Shown in pieces: positions 10,702-22,469 of a stretch of 64,000 bases of DNA. Under the pieces are notes generated by a model, which did no database searches, had not been told where the DNA came from, and saw only the letters and a list, made by a program, of their open reading frames with translations. Origin of the DNA: Eunapius fragilis (taxonomy: Eukaryota; Porifera; Demospongiae; Spongillida; Spongillidae); the NCBI GenBank assembly GCA_963681505.1, contig OY811976.1, positions 6,128,003 through 6,192,002 of the forward strand, in the 5' to 3' direction. Each line of letters begins with the position of its first letter. Position 1 is the stretch's first letter. A program made the translations under genes and the position numbers.

Positions 10702-12400
10702 GTGATTCAGCTGAGCGGTTCACTGAAGGATATTGATAGAGCCTGCTGCAGTTTTGCCGAAGCATATCTTTGTGTTGCTCGTTCACTGGGCCGCGTATCG
10801 TCGGAGGGATCAATCTTGGTTCAAATGATGAATGTGAGTCCTACAGCAGTGAAAGTGTACAAAGGTATTCAACTGGGTCAGTTCGTACCACAGAGAAACC
10901 TCTTTCTGATGGAAAGCAATATAGCAGGAGTCAGTTCAAGCAATCACAGAGAGTCTAATAGATTCAACTTGGACTCAGCAGAAATCACAGATTCAGAGAA
11001 ACATGAGCTGAGGAGTCTCTTGAGGAAGTTCGCTAATCTTTTTGTTTCAGAAAATGGAGCATTGGGGAGGACGAAAGTGGTCAAGCACAACATCAATACC
11101 TCTGGACATCCTATCAGGCAGCCCATGCGTCGCCAGCCCGAGAGCTTAAAGGGTGACATGAATGAGGAAGTGAAGATAATGTTGTCTAAAGGAGTGATTC
11201 GACCAAGCAGTAGTCCATGGTCATCTCCTGTGGTAATGGTGAGAAAGAAAATGGATCATGGCGTTTCTGCATTGATTATCGGTAGCTAAATGCTGTGACA
11301 CACCAGGATGCATATCCACTTCCAAGAATTGATGCTACTTTGGAATCTCTGGCAGGATCTACATTGTTTACTACGTTGGACTTAGCCTCTGGATATTGGC
11401 AGGTGGAGATAGAAGAAGATAACAAAGAGAAGACTGCTTTCTCCAATAAGAAGGAGCATTTCGAATTCAATGTGATGCCATTTGGACTCACAAATGGTCC
11501 TGCCACTTTTCAACGGCTCATGGAGTGCATTCTTGCAGGACTTACTGGAGAACAGTGTTTGATTTACATTGATGATATCATAGTTTTCAGTGCCTCATTT
11601 CCTGAACACCTAGAACGGCTAACTAATGTTTTCATCAAGCTGGAAGATGCTGGACTGAAGCTGAAAACTGAGAAGTGTTACTTTGCTCAGAAGGCTGTCA
11701 AGTACCTGGGACATGTAGTGTCAGCTGAAGGTATCTGTCCAGATGCAGCCAAAACTGAGGTAGTCGTCAGCTATCCAGTCCCAACAAGTGCTAAGGAAGT
11801 GAAACAGTTCATGGGCCTCTGCAATTATTACAGAAGATTTGTGAAAGACTATTCAAAGATTGCAGCCCCCTTGTTTAAACTTTTGAGCAAAGAAAACGCT
11901 AAGTTTTTCTTATGGAATTCAGGAAGTCAGGATACTTTTGAGGAGTTGAAGTCAAGATTAGTCTCGCCACCCATTTTGGCATATCCTGATTTTAAGCAAC
12001 CATTCATACTCCATACGAATGCATCTGATGCTGCAATCGGGGCTGTTCTTAGCCAGGTTCAAGAGGGTACAGAATGTGTTATTGCGTATTGGAGCCAGAA
12101 GTTACAGAAGGCAGAGAGAAATTACTCCACTACAGAGAGAGAGAGGCATTGGCTGTGGTTGCTTCGTTGAAGGAATTTTATCCTTATGTGTATGGCTTTT
12201 CACGCAAGTTGATCACAGATCATAATCCTCTAACAAGCCTCAAAGGGATTAAAGATGTTGGAGGACGCCTGACAAGGTGGCTGCTTTTCCTTCAGATCAA
12301 CCTAGACTTCCAGTACAAGCCAGGAAGGTTACATACAATTGCTGACACCTTGTCTCGGATTCCATCAAGGGATGACACAGTGGCTGCCATTGAAGAGCTC
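10702..12400 (+). pseudogene. Ty3/gypsy reverse transcriptase and RNase H (broken)
   Basis: Reverse transcriptase copies the element RNA. Motifs in order: GVIRPSSSPWSSPVVMV near 11195, DLASGYWQVE, PFGLTNGPATFQRLM, and the catalytic box YIDDIIVF near 11565. FMGLCNYYRRFVKDY and the RNase H start HTNASDAAIGAVLSQ follow. In the RNase H motif the expected first catalytic Asp (TDAS) is Asn. Breaks: a frameshift and a TAG near 11250-11285, and a second frameshift in a GA run at about 12140, after which the connection segment continues (LITDHNPL, FQYKPG, ADTLSRIP). The element cannot make this enzyme as it stands. Confidence 0.93.
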
Positions 12401-12512
12401 ATCTCAGAGGATACACTTCATGCATTTCTGAAGGCACAAGAAGAAGACCCTGCATTGGGTAAAGTGATTGAAGCCTTGAAAAATGGGACTGCTTTTCCGT
12501 CTATAGTATACA

Positions 12513-13640
12513 GTGCCAGGGTTGAAAAAGACATTTCTTCAAGATGGGCTACTTTGCCGCAAGTTTAGGGCGTCATGTTCAGAATCAGTGCGTACCCAGC
12601 TGGTGGTTCCTAAAGGTCATGTGAAGATCATTTTGGAGAAATTGCATAATGAGAGGTCATTTGGGTGTTCAGAGGACAAAGAAAGTAAAGGAGCACTTCT
12701 ATTGGCCTGGATATGTTATGGGCATTCAGAGTTGGGTTCAAGAATATCAACAATGTCAAAAGCGTAATCCACCTCAACCTCATCCTCTGGCACCTCTTGG
12801 ATCAATCAAGTGTACTTATCCATTTGATGTGATAAGTTGGGACATAATGGGGCCTCTTCCTCTGTCCACTAAAGGGAATAAGTACATTTTAGTTATTACT
12901 GATTTGTTCAGTAAATGGGTTGAAGCTTTTCCCTTGGCAGTGACTGATTCAGAGACTCTGGCATCTGTACTGATGGATGAAGTTGTGTGCAGGAATGGTG
13001 TGCCTCGTTCACTGCACAGTGATCAAGGTGAACTTGAACAGCTAGGTAATATTTGCTCTGTGCAAACGGTTAGGAATCAATAAGACGAGAACCACAGCAT
13101 ACCATCCTCAAGGAAATGGACAGGTAGAACGCTTCAACAGGACCTTGGAAGCCATTTTGTCCAAAGTGGTAGCGGAAAACCAAAGGGATTGGGATTGTCA
13201 CACCCCAAAGGTACTGTTTGCATATAGGACGGCTTTTCATGAGTCTAGGGGTCATTCACCATTTCGAGTTAACTTTGGACGCTCTCCACTTCTACCGATT
13301 GACATTGCCGTCGGTCAATTGAATGTTCAGGAATAGGTAGAGGGCGAAGAGCCGACGGTACCTCAGTTTGTAGAGACATTGAACAAATCTCTCCGCAAAA
13401 TCTTTAGTGATGTGAAGGAACAACTTGCTTCAGCTCATGATCGAAGTAAGAAACAGTATGACAAGGGTGTAAGTGGAGAGAAGTTCACAGTAGGCGATCA
13501 GGTGTGGCTGTTTGTACCTGCAGTACTAGTAAAACAGGGAAGGACCAAAAACTGCCTTTTCTTGGGCGGGGACCTTATACTGTGATTGACCGTATAAATG
13601 GTGCATTAAATTACCGCATCTCATCGTAATAGATTGAAAA
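12513..13640 (+). pseudogene. Ty3/gypsy integrase (broken)
   Basis: The zinc domain reads HLGVQRTKKVKEHFYWPG with QQCQKR, but the first Cys of the CxxC pair is Tyr. The catalytic core has WDIMGPLP, DLFSKWVEAFPL and HSDQG for the two Asp residues. After a short deletion and frame change, the Glu motif AYHPQGNGQVERFN appears near 13100. Then come FAYRTAFHESRGHSPF and a C-terminal GDQVWLF tail. Stops occur at about 13080, 13334 and 13583. Same strand and continuous with the reverse transcriptase. Confidence 0.9.
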
Positions 13641-13928
13641 GATGTTACGGCCTACCTAAAGAAATAGGACAAAACCGCAGAGCTAACCCAGTTCCAAAGC
13701 AAGCAGATGCGTCTCAACCGTCAAAACCCCATGCAAGAAAATCTTGCTTTTGAAGATTCTGCAGTGCATGCAGAATCTGGATGCTGTGTATAGATGCAGA
13801 TGATGAGCCTGATGCAGACAACGTGCAAATGGCACGTCCGCAGAGAAATCGAAGACCCCCTGATCGTTATGGGATTTATGTTGAACACTAAGATCTTGCA
13901 AGGATCCAAGAAACTAGGAGAGGAGTAT

Positions 13929-14100
13929 TGTAACAATGTAGTAGTGTATATCTATATTGCGCCTGCGCACGTAATGCCCGCGTAATTATATTGATTGAAA
14001 ACAGCTGGGTTGGGGGGTTGCTTAGAAACGTGTTTAGAAAAGGGTTGTAAGTGCATTGTTGAGAAGTTACTATTAAAGTTGCCCGTTGTCCCACGTAACA
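13929..14100 (+). repeat. Candidate 3' LTR of the gypsy element
   Basis: Starts TGTAAC and ends GTAACA, preceded by a purine-rich tract (AAACTAGGAGAGGAG, 13911-13925) that would serve as polypurine tract. No matching 5' LTR is visible upstream of 10109, so this rests on the terminal dinucleotides and position only. Confidence 0.4.
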
Positions 14101-14329
14101 AATTTGGGGGGGGGGGTACTTACATGCATTAATGGATTCAACATTGCTGATATGACCATGGTAATTGCTTCAGAACGGTACATAACTACATTATAATGTG
14201 CTATTCGATAGCTTCGAACGCTTTGGCTGAATTCGTTGAACAAAAAAATCTTCATTACTATTGTCACCCTCCCGCCTGATAAAGCGACACCTTGCATATA
14301 AACTTGCATACCCAAAACGGTTATCGCGA

Positions 14330-14530
14330 TTAGTGCAGGGCCGCCAAGAAGCCAGCTCAGGGGGAAAAAATGTTTCCCGGGCCCCATATATAAAATTTAA
14401 TGGTTTGGGCCCAAAAAAAATTAGGCTCCCAGCTCGATACGACCTAGCCGTGAAGAAACCATTTACTACAGGCCAGGGGGCGTTGCCTAAAGCCCGGTCG
14501 GGGCGTGGCTCTAAATGCTCGGCCCCCATC
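14330..14530 (+). repeat. Dispersed repeat copy A (GGGCCC-rich)
   Basis: Matches 29845-30010 in the same orientation, sharing TACGACCTAGC, GTGAAGAAAC and GGGGGCGTTGC. Followed here by a C run (14531-14552). Family unknown. Confidence 0.75.
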
Positions 14531-14948
14531 TCCCCCCCCCCCCCCCCCCCCCCGCCCACCTCGGCCCCCTCTCGTAGGCCCTGGACTTCCGCTTACGAAT
14601 GTACGAAATTACTTGTTACAGTTTGATATACAGTGGCCAACGTGATAGTTGAATCTGAAAAAATTTCAGACACATGCATATAATCACTTCAGACCAATTT
14701 ATAGTAAATACTAAACCTGCTTGGAATTCATTTTGGATAATTTGTTGTAGTGACATATGATAAATCATAAAAAATTATTGCTGAAATCAGAATTCTCAAA
14801 TCACTATCATAACCTTACATATTCACTCATGTCCACAATTGCTGGTCTCACATGGGTACAAGTTAGTTCAGTTAGAGACGCCAGCTTTATGCACTGCGCT
14901 CTCTTCAGCGCAATTCAGGCGCAATGTGCGCATCATGCAAATTGGAAA

Positions 14949-14963
14949 CCCTAACCCTAACCC
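14949..14963. repeat. Short telomere-like run
   Basis: Two and a half copies of CCCTAA. Too short to mark a telomere; an interstitial trace at most. Confidence 0.4.
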
Positions 14964-15720
14964 AATCCTAAAGTGTCTTATTATGTAAGGCTACATAACA
15001 TGACTAATGCTAACTGCCGCGCCGCGAGAGAGGGCTCATTATTTCGAACCTGTCCAACCGGTTTTGGCCAACCATATTATTGTCTGTTGCTTTCGTGCCA
15101 TCGTGTGCAATTGTATTTGGTGCCATATTGTACGCTGTTCATGCCACTGGTTGACAACTCGCCGGCAGAGCGACACGTGACGTCCTCACGCTTGGGATTT
15201 AATAGTATCTATAGAACATGATCGTATCGTAAGATGCTCTTGGCGCAATTTTATCATTTTATTGCCGAGCTGTTATTAGTTGTGCATGCCACGGTTGTAT
15301 GCGGCTGGAAACTAGGTCTATAATTAGATCATTTACGGTATTAACACATCATTCTTACAAAAGATGCCTCATTATAGACATCCCATGTTGATAAAGTGAC
15401 CATGACTCAGCAGAAAGAGCAAATCAAAAAATTACAACGAGCCCAAACACTGCACTCCCTTTCCTGGCATGTCCGATAGATGCGCACAATTCACATCCCA
15501 CATAGATAGCATGCGCACACCGTTTCATAAGGCCACGCGGCACGTAATTAGAAGGGGGCGTTACTAAATTAGACAACGTGGCCTTCGGTGACCGAGCTGG
15601 AAGGTAAGCATACTGCAGCGATGATCAGGAGGCATGTGGCTATAAGTATTGGCAAACCTGATGTGGCGACACGTTTTCTATCACCACAAACAAGCTGAGC
15701 GAATTGCATGAATAATCGAC

Positions 15721-18700
15721 ATGTGTTGTGGTTTGTCCCTACATGTATACATGATTATAGGTATGGATTACCACAACCAACAAGTTCCCATACATTGTAG
15801 AGTTTGTGGGCAGAGGCTAACGAAGTACAGGGCAAAGAAGGGTATTAGCTATGAGTGCAAAGTATTCTTAGCTGAGCTGAAAATTGCTTTTGACATCGAC
15901 ACATCTGGGGATGATGTCAACATTCACCCAGAGATGTTTTGCAAGCAATGTCAGCTCTCAATGCAGAGAACCATCAGTGCCATTGAAAAGGGAGTCCATT
16001 ACAAATGTGCAGCGATCGTATGAAATTGGCTAAAACATACAGACGAAGAATGCAAGGTAACCAGTACACATATGGTTTAAGTAAACAAACATATGACATC
16101 ATGGTGTTTAATTATGTGAGCACTTCCATGCATGCTGAAGTGGATACAAGAGGAGGTCAACAGTTCGTAGAGGTCGTCAGGCAGGCTTCACACCTAATTT
16201 ACTAATAGCTCATCTTGAGAAGATTGCCCCTCCTCCAGTTCTCTTACATGCGCCTAGTCCACCTTTGGCAAGCATGAACAACCAGTTGATGTAACAGGAG
16301 CTGAAGTGTGCATTGTGCTCCAACATCCTCTCACAGCTACTGGAACTGCAGTGTGGTGCACTGGTATGTGTCAAGTGCCTCCAGGAGTGGATAGCAGCAA
16401 CAGGTGCTGTGAACTGTCCCTGCTGCTCAGAGGATGGTCCCTTGGTTCCCTCCCATGTCAGACAACACCAGGTGTGATACTCCTGCTATCGGATGTTCTG
16501 GTAAATTGTACAGACTGCAGCAGGGATATAAAGGCTGGTGAATATGAAGGGCATGACTGTGGACCATCACTTACACCTGAGGACGAGAAGCAAGCAGCGG
16601 GATTGCTGAAGAGGGCCATCTCTACCAGTCCTGACAAAGGTATCATACAACTTCCTACAGGAGGAACAGTTAAGTGAATGTCATTGACTTGTACTGAGGT
16701 TACACAATATCTACACACACTTTAGCCAATGACATTCATGCATGTTACCAGAGCTCACCAAGAAACCACAGCTGCCTGTTCGTGGACTGTAAAGTTGCGA
16801 TGTTCTCAAATACAGAAAATCCGAGGCATTGTCAGTGGTGGTGAAGCATCTGCGCTTATCCAAAAAGAGGTCCTCATCCTTAGCAAGGAAGAGAGGCGAT
16901 CTTTGTTGGGTAAGGCAGGAATCTCATCATCGATTGAGCTTGGGGCAGCTCAGGTGTTGGCGATTAAGGCAGGACTTGCCATACCTTGGAATAAACTGCA
17001 GCTTCTGGGACGGTATGTCACATCATACACCAAAGGTACCAATTCTAGCTCACTGCTATTTCAGGTGGCTCAAATCGTCAGGCATCTGTCTGGCTGGTGA
17101 GGAAAGGATGCACCACATTTCCAACCAAATTGTTGGTGATAACCTCAAGGGAGAGATAGCCCCGTTTTCATTTCCAATTCCATCTGGTGGAGAAGAAATC
17201 AAAGGAGCTCCTTTGGTATACATTCCACAGTTGGTGGATAAAGTTTTGCAGCTCTTGGAAGGGAATGAAAGGAAATGGTAAGACAGTGAGATACAATGGT
17301 TGTTAAAACATGGTTGCAAAACTGACAGGCTTACCTGGCATGAAGGGTTTATACCAGCCAATCAGATCTGGTTGAAGATTGGAGAAGACAAGGGGGGTGG
17401 AACATTCAAGATGACCTTTCAGATTGTAAATGTTGCCACACCCAATTCAGTCCATAACTGTGTATTCAGCTGTTTTGCGGCTGGTGACAGCGTCACCAAT
17501 CTCCATGTGGCACTTGATCACTTTAAAGATCAAGTAGAACATCTACATGGAATGAAGTGGAGGTAAGAGCGCTATACCTAAATCATGTTAAATATACAAG
17601 TGCTACAAATTACAGGCAATACACAGTGAAGGTGTTTATATGTGGTGACTATGAATTCCTGTCAAAGATATATGGCTTGTCAGGAGCTAGTGGTATGCAG
17701 TAGTATAGAAAATGCAAGCATGATGTGAAATGATGACCATGCAATAGGATGCTACCCTTGCTTATACTGCAAAATTCACAGTGACCAGATGGCTGCACCT
17801 CTAATCGTTCGAGGGCATGCCAAAGGAAGGTCACTAGAGGATATGTGTGCTGACCACCAGTGCTATGTATCATCAGGGAGTGTTAGCAAGGATGCACAGA
17901 TGTTCTTTAACTGCATCTCAGAACCTATTTTTGACATCCCTGATTCACAGGTAAATGAATCCAACATTACAATTATTCGAATTACACCATACAGGTCTGT
18001 CCACCTGGTCTCCACATTATGTTGGGGATCTTCACGAAGATGTTCCATCTGCTGGAAGCTCTATGCTGTCAACTGGACTTAGAACTAACATCTCAAACAA
18101 CTGATTTCGACTCCTCCAGTATTTCCAAGTACAGCCAGGTGCTGCAAAGGCTTCAATTGCTCCAAGCAGACCTTGAAACTGTCCAGCATGCACATGAAGT
18201 GTTGCAGCAGGTGGCAACATATGTGGCCTTAGTCCATGGAAAGAAAAACCCTCTTTCTGTGGATCCTTTGAAGCAATCTGCTGCAAAAAAGAGATCAGTG
18301 AAGGCACTTGTAAGTCATTATCCAACATGCACAATTGTATTCAAGTTAGTTATAATAGGAAGCAGAAGTGGCCAAATGCACAGCAAATGTGAAAAAAGGG
18401 TACTCTGAAATAGAAGGGCCCTTTGTCAAGACACTTGACAGTGCACTACAATCATTTGGAGTTCAACGACAGCAGTATTTTGGGGGGGGGGGGGGGGGGG
18501 GGGGGGCATTTATTGGCAACCATGTGTACACAAGGCATTGAAGGTAATGTGCTATACATGGGGATATGAATAATTCATACCGCTTAAATAATTATTAGGT
18601 ACCAAACATCCAGACTCTATGCACATCTACATCTCAGTTGGCACAAGAGAAACTGCCCCACCGATCTGGAGAGGTAGCTGATCAAGTGACTAAGTTCATC

Positions 18701-19161
18701 ACCGCATTCTCTTTGTATGGAAAATGTCACAATAAATGTGATCAGAACTTCATTCATGCGACACAAGCACATGCACTAGACCTGGTAAGTTAACAATGTT
18801 CAGTGTACATGTAGGGTTCACTTTATGCTCCATTCTAACTAACTAGGCTATTCAAGAGTTCATGGCCTTTTTCCGAGACACATATCCAGAGGCAACAGTC
18901 CCAATTAAAATGCATCTATTAGAGGATCACACTTCGCAGTGGGCAAATAGTAATCACGTTGGCTTTGGCCTCCTGGGTGAACAAGGAGCCGAGTCAATCC
19001 ATGCCAAGTTTAATCAACTTGGCTTGGTATTTGCTCCCATTAAAGAACGGGTGCAGAACCTGAAGTGCATAATGAAAGAACACTCACTAAGTATTGATCC
19101 ACAATTGGTAGCTGCCATCCCTCCTCCGGCTAAGAGAGTAAAGAATACTATAGCTATGTAA
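15721..19161 (+). CDS. RAG1-like RING/DDE recombinase gene, about 12 exons
   Basis: Exons read as 15721-16056, about 16150-16668, 16726-17012, 17065-17277, 17329-17562, 17616-17692, 17748-17950, 17995-18309, 18359-18543, 18599-18784 and 18847-19161; most introns are 44-62 bases with GT-AG ends and matching phases. Order of domains: N-terminal CxxC zinc motif, a basic RGRQAGFTPNLL segment, RING finger, PWNKL region, then an RNase H-like core. RAG1/Transib family proteins cut DNA at terminal signal sequences. Likeness to RAG1: LKIGEDKGGG for the first Asp, FICGDYEFLSKIYGL then ASG and CLYC for the second Asp and zinc pair, and HLLEDH then GEQGAESIHAKFN for the HxxxxH pair and Glu. Exons 16726-18309 and 18599-19161 are clean. 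Breaks: TGA at 16021, TAA at 16292, a GT duplication near 16470, and a G run plus GT duplication at 18482-18535. It may be a decaying transposase or a host gene with assembly errors. Confidence 0.82.
16307..16426 (+). other. RING finger of the RAG1-like protein
   Basis: Cys pairs CALC at the start and CPCC at the end enclose CGALVCVKCLQEW. Spacing fits a RING-type zinc finger, which in RAG1 is an E3 ubiquitin ligase preceding the core. The frame is offset from the following exon part by a GT duplication near 16470. Confidence 0.75.
17387..17389 (+). other. Predicted first catalytic Asp codon
   Basis: GAC in the motif GEDKGGG, aligned by context (LK-x-x-x-D, then FKMTFQIVN) with vertebrate RAG1 D600. 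Confidence 0.6.
17647..17649 (+). other. Predicted second catalytic Asp codon
   Basis: GAC in ICGDYEFL, aligned with RAG1 D708. The next exon supplies CYPCLYC, matching the CxxC zinc pair that follows D708 in RAG1 after an E-x-SG-S linker. Confidence 0.65.
18482..18506 (+). repeat. G homopolymer inside a RAG1-like exon
   Basis: About 25 G residues replace what should be a short Gly codon run between QRQQYF and AFIGNH. It makes the reading frame uncertain. It may be true expansion or a sequencing/assembly fault. Confidence 0.9.
18991..18993 (+). other. Predicted catalytic Glu codon
   Basis: GAG in GEQGAES, 21 residues after the second His of HLLEDH; in RAG1 the Glu (E962) is 20 residues after the second His of its H-x4-H pair. 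Confidence 0.65.
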
Positions 19162-20104
19162 TTCAGTCTATATACATATCAACATGAAGTCAAATCAAAC
19201 CTCATTGCGCAAATATTCTCCACCCCTAAAATGACACAAAAAATGGTGGATTTTCAAAGGCTTGAAAACTATTTAACAAAAGATGTCGCCATTAACGTGT
19301 ACCAGAAAACGATAGTACATTCAACGAACTTTACCGTGATAGTTTTGGCATGTTCATGTCAGTCACCAAGGGTCGTTATCCTTTTTTGAACACGCGTGGT
19401 CGGTGTTCACCGTGCGTAAGTCAATAGCTTTCGAAGATCCAGAGCCAACAGTTCGCAACGCCAGGGCACGTGATTTATGCCTGCAATAAAGGTCAGAGGT
19501 GTTTGTCACTGGTAGTGTGGCTTTTAGGTGTTGATTACGTTTCATGTACCTCGTGCACAGCTTGTTCTAAAGGACATCAGTTGCTAGGTTCGTTGCTATG
19601 GGGCTACGTAGCCACTTCAATATTTTGGGGCTTAGGGCCTAGTTTCCACGCGTTCAATGAGAGCAGACCGCCGTGATACAGGCCATATCACGTTCGCAAG
19701 ATGCGCTGCATGCGTCACAAGAATGTCATGTATGTATCCACTCCTCATGCATGCTTAATATGTAGATGGCTTACATGTATGGGATGTTGCAGCACATTTA
19801 TGCCACAAGCTGCCTTATGCATGCAGCCAATCATCATGGACATATAGAAAATACCACTGATGCCTATATGATTCCAAAGCAAATGAATCAGGCCGTTTTC
19901 TGTTGTCTTTTATGGCCAATTTGGAAAGCGGTACCTCAACGTTTGCCATAATAGCACTGTATGTACATAAACCGTACATTTGATTTACTGACCGTTTTCG
20001 GCAGTATACAATCTTGCATATTTCATGCAATTAGAAACAGTCCAAAAAATCTCGGATTTCTAGTGGAATTTTTTCGACAGCCTTATAATTCTAAGGCACT
20101 GTTT
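19162..20104. other. Spacer segment downstream of the RAG1-like gene
   Basis: No convincing gene. I looked here and at 14600-15720 for terminal inverted repeats, target duplications or CACAGTG-type signal heptamers flanking the RAG1-like gene and found none by eye. Confidence 0.5.
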
Positions 20105-20819
20105 TTAACAATAACTTCTGGAATGATAAATAGGTGAGTACTTTACATAAACTACCGTCTGTGTATAATGAGTTGCAGCAAAGAACACTAAACTTTGAAT
20201 CCTTGCGCCCTAACCTCAATGAACAGGGTTTGTTTCCGTAATGTGTGATCATGAAGAGCTGTTTTTGCTATGGGTGAGACGTGATCGGTCATCACTGATG
20301 CAGCAGCAGGGCTAAGTTGACTATCAGTGGATGATTGGCAGTCATTATAGAAGCATAGTCTGTGCACGCATGTGGGTGTGCTTGCAGCGTGTGGTACGTG
20401 TTATCTGATAACAAAATCATTCATCTCAACATTGTATATATCTCATTGTATTAAAGCATTTTTTTTTCCTCTTTAGGTGCTCACATGCACGTCATTGAAA
20501 ATCGCACATTACCAAGAAAAGGTTCCTAAATAAATCTCTACCATGGCATTTAATCTTATATTTATCCAGCAGTAAAACTGTTGAGTTGATTTAGTTTACT
20601 ATTTCATAGTTGCATGCGATAATTATCATATATGACACGTCGGTAGTATTATATGTGCGTAAATATGGAACGTGACGTGATGTTACGCCATTGCTCAACA
20701 TGCTCAATGAAATCAGTGCAAGTAATGTAATGGCATTCGTACAACTGCACTATGAGAGCAAAAGGCGTATGTATATGTATAGTGCAGGCTTGCGGCTTGT
20801 AACATTACAGTCACGTTAC

Positions 20820-21596
20820 TTAACCTGCAGGAGGCTGGCATACAGTGCAGCCTTGATTATAAGCATTTTCTGGAGTTGCGAATGCAGATACAATTCCTCG
20901 TTGGCCTGTGGATAGGTTTCCTAGGAAGATGATGATATCGAAGCCGGCTCCGTATGGACGACGAGCACATAGCGTACCAACGTTTTGGTTAGGGTTACAT
21001 CGTCGGTGTGTGGCTATTAAGTTGTTGACTGTATCTACAACCGACCAATCTTTCGGAAAGAAGCAGAACCCTTTCGAACCGCTTGACAAGACCCTGTATA
21101 TCCATTGTGATGATTTAGCATTGTAAACCGCCTCTTTCTTGTAGCAAGGCAGTGCGTTTGTTAGCGTGATAGGTTCCTCAACACGGCCGTATTTAGAAGA
21201 GGCAGACGGGAGGTAGTGAAGGCCTTCTGCCTCGCCGTTAGCCTTTATTTGTCCACAGAAAATATGGGTCAATGCAACCTGAGGATTGGTGTTGCTTATT
21301 TTCGGATCCGCGTCAACGGGACTCCATTTGTCGCACTGAAAATTTGCCGGATTGACCAATGCCATAGCTGACAGCTGTTGTCATAAGGAATACAATGTTA
21401 CACGCACTCAGTTCAACCAAGTGTAACTATTATATATGCTATTATACTCCTCATGACTTACAGTATTACCAAAGTTGGGGTGATGCAATGCTGTGGTGGA
21501 GACGCCCACGAAGACGGCAATTGCAAGAACAAATACTCGTACGACTCTTTCGCTATACAGCATCCTAGCTGGATACTGTTGATAAACAGTTGCCAT
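20820..21596 (-). CDS. Secreted bacterial-type EndoU nuclease-like protein, right copy
   Basis: Mirror copy of the gene at 7888-8664. Exon 1 is 21596-21462, the intron 21461-21375 (87 bases) and exon 2 21374-20820. Only a few residues differ in exon 2 (GDAEG becomes GEAEG, PRAWS becomes PKDWS, YGPG becomes YGAG) and a few in the signal peptide. Both putative catalytic His motifs, the splice sites and the upstream CRE and TATA-like boxes are kept. Two intact copies despite heavy decay around them argue that the gene is either useful or very recently duplicated. Confidence 0.75.
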
Positions 21597-21632
21597 GCAG
21601 TTAATTCATACATGAATCGATTTTAAAGTGCA

Positions 21633-21839
21633 TTAATCATTGTGAGCAACCCTTTGCGTGGTAGCGTAGATGTTACTGTGCACGTGATGCCGGTGTAGCT
21701 CCCGCATCATGATAAATGCCCGTATCTGCGAAACCGCGAACGTTTCCGCGTATCTTTTTTCATAATCACGGACGCGTACCATTTTATTTCCTGACATACT
21801 CGCGACGGTTACGGAGTGACGCACGTTTAAACAAAGCAA
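21633..21839 (-). CDS. Small basic protein upstream of EndoU, right copy
   Basis: Same length as the left copy at 7634-7840 with changes only near NIYATT. No recognised domain. Lies between the promoter-like motifs and the EndoU gene. Confidence 0.4.
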   Translation of the reverse strand: MLCLNVRHSVTVASMSGNKMVRVRDYEKRYAETFAVSQIRAFIMMRELHRHHVHSNIYATTQRVAHND

Positions 21840-22026
21840 TTTTATTTGCGGGAGGTGGGGGTGCTTATAAGCTGTAACATAATACGATAGCTACACTGAT
21901 TACATTTGATTACAGCATTCTAACCCACGGCATTCTAACTCACCCAATATGGCAGGAATGATGTTCAAAACTCAGAGTGTATCAAGCCAATTAAACTCCG
22001 TTGTTTTGAAGGAATACACGGTTCCA

Positions 22027-22034
22027 TTTATATA
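22027..22034 (-). promoter_or_regulatory. TATA-like box, right copy
   Basis: Reverse complement of the left-arm TATATAAA; same distance to the EndoU gene. Confidence 0.45.
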
Positions 22035-22074
22035 CACGCAGTTGCAAATCGTATGCACATGTGCGCATGTGATA

Positions 22075-22082
22075 TGACGTCA
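22075..22082. promoter_or_regulatory. CRE-like palindrome, right copy
   Basis: TGACGTCA, 41 bases upstream of the TATA-like box as in the left arm. Confidence 0.4.
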
Positions 22083-22325
22083 GATGAAATAATTTTTGAA
22101 GTCTTATGAGCTTTTCTCGTGACTTATACTGAGCTAGAACCGATACCTAGAACGCAAACCAGTAAAAAAGAATCCCGTACCGCATAGTGAAACTAAAACC
22201 AAACCTTACAACATTTACTCGCGCGCATTTACATAGTGGAGGAAATCATATTCTCGATACTGCGGGCTATACATCCCATACACGTTCATGTCATCAGGCA
22301 AGGCCATGTAGGGGCACAAAGAAAC

Positions 22326-22469
22326 ATGAACCAGCAGGCACTATTCAACGGAGTCGCCAGAATCACTGAACGCTATATGTGGAGTAGAGATGTGAAAGAA
22401 ATGGTGTGTATAGCTTTGGTCTCTTACCAAACGGCCGTGAATGCATTCATTTACCATAATCAGGTGTGA
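22326..22469 (+). CDS. Short ORF, right-arm equivalent of 6886-7143
   Basis: Keeps MNQQALFNGVARITER and YQTAVNAFIYH in frame but loses a few codons in the middle (MWSRDVKE) and ends earlier. Possible upstream exon of the OTU gene; function unknown. Confidence 0.22.
   Translation: MNQQALFNGVARITERYMWSRDVKEMVCIALVSYQTAVNAFIYHNQV

Noticed and set aside
14949..14963. Telomere or chromosome end
   Set aside because: Only about 2.5 repeats and surrounded by ordinary sequence.
14600..20104. Complete RAG-type transposon with RSS-like ends and a RAG2-like gene
   Set aside because: No kelch-type partner and no terminal CAC-type inverted repeats or target duplications could be found by eye around the RAG1-like gene.
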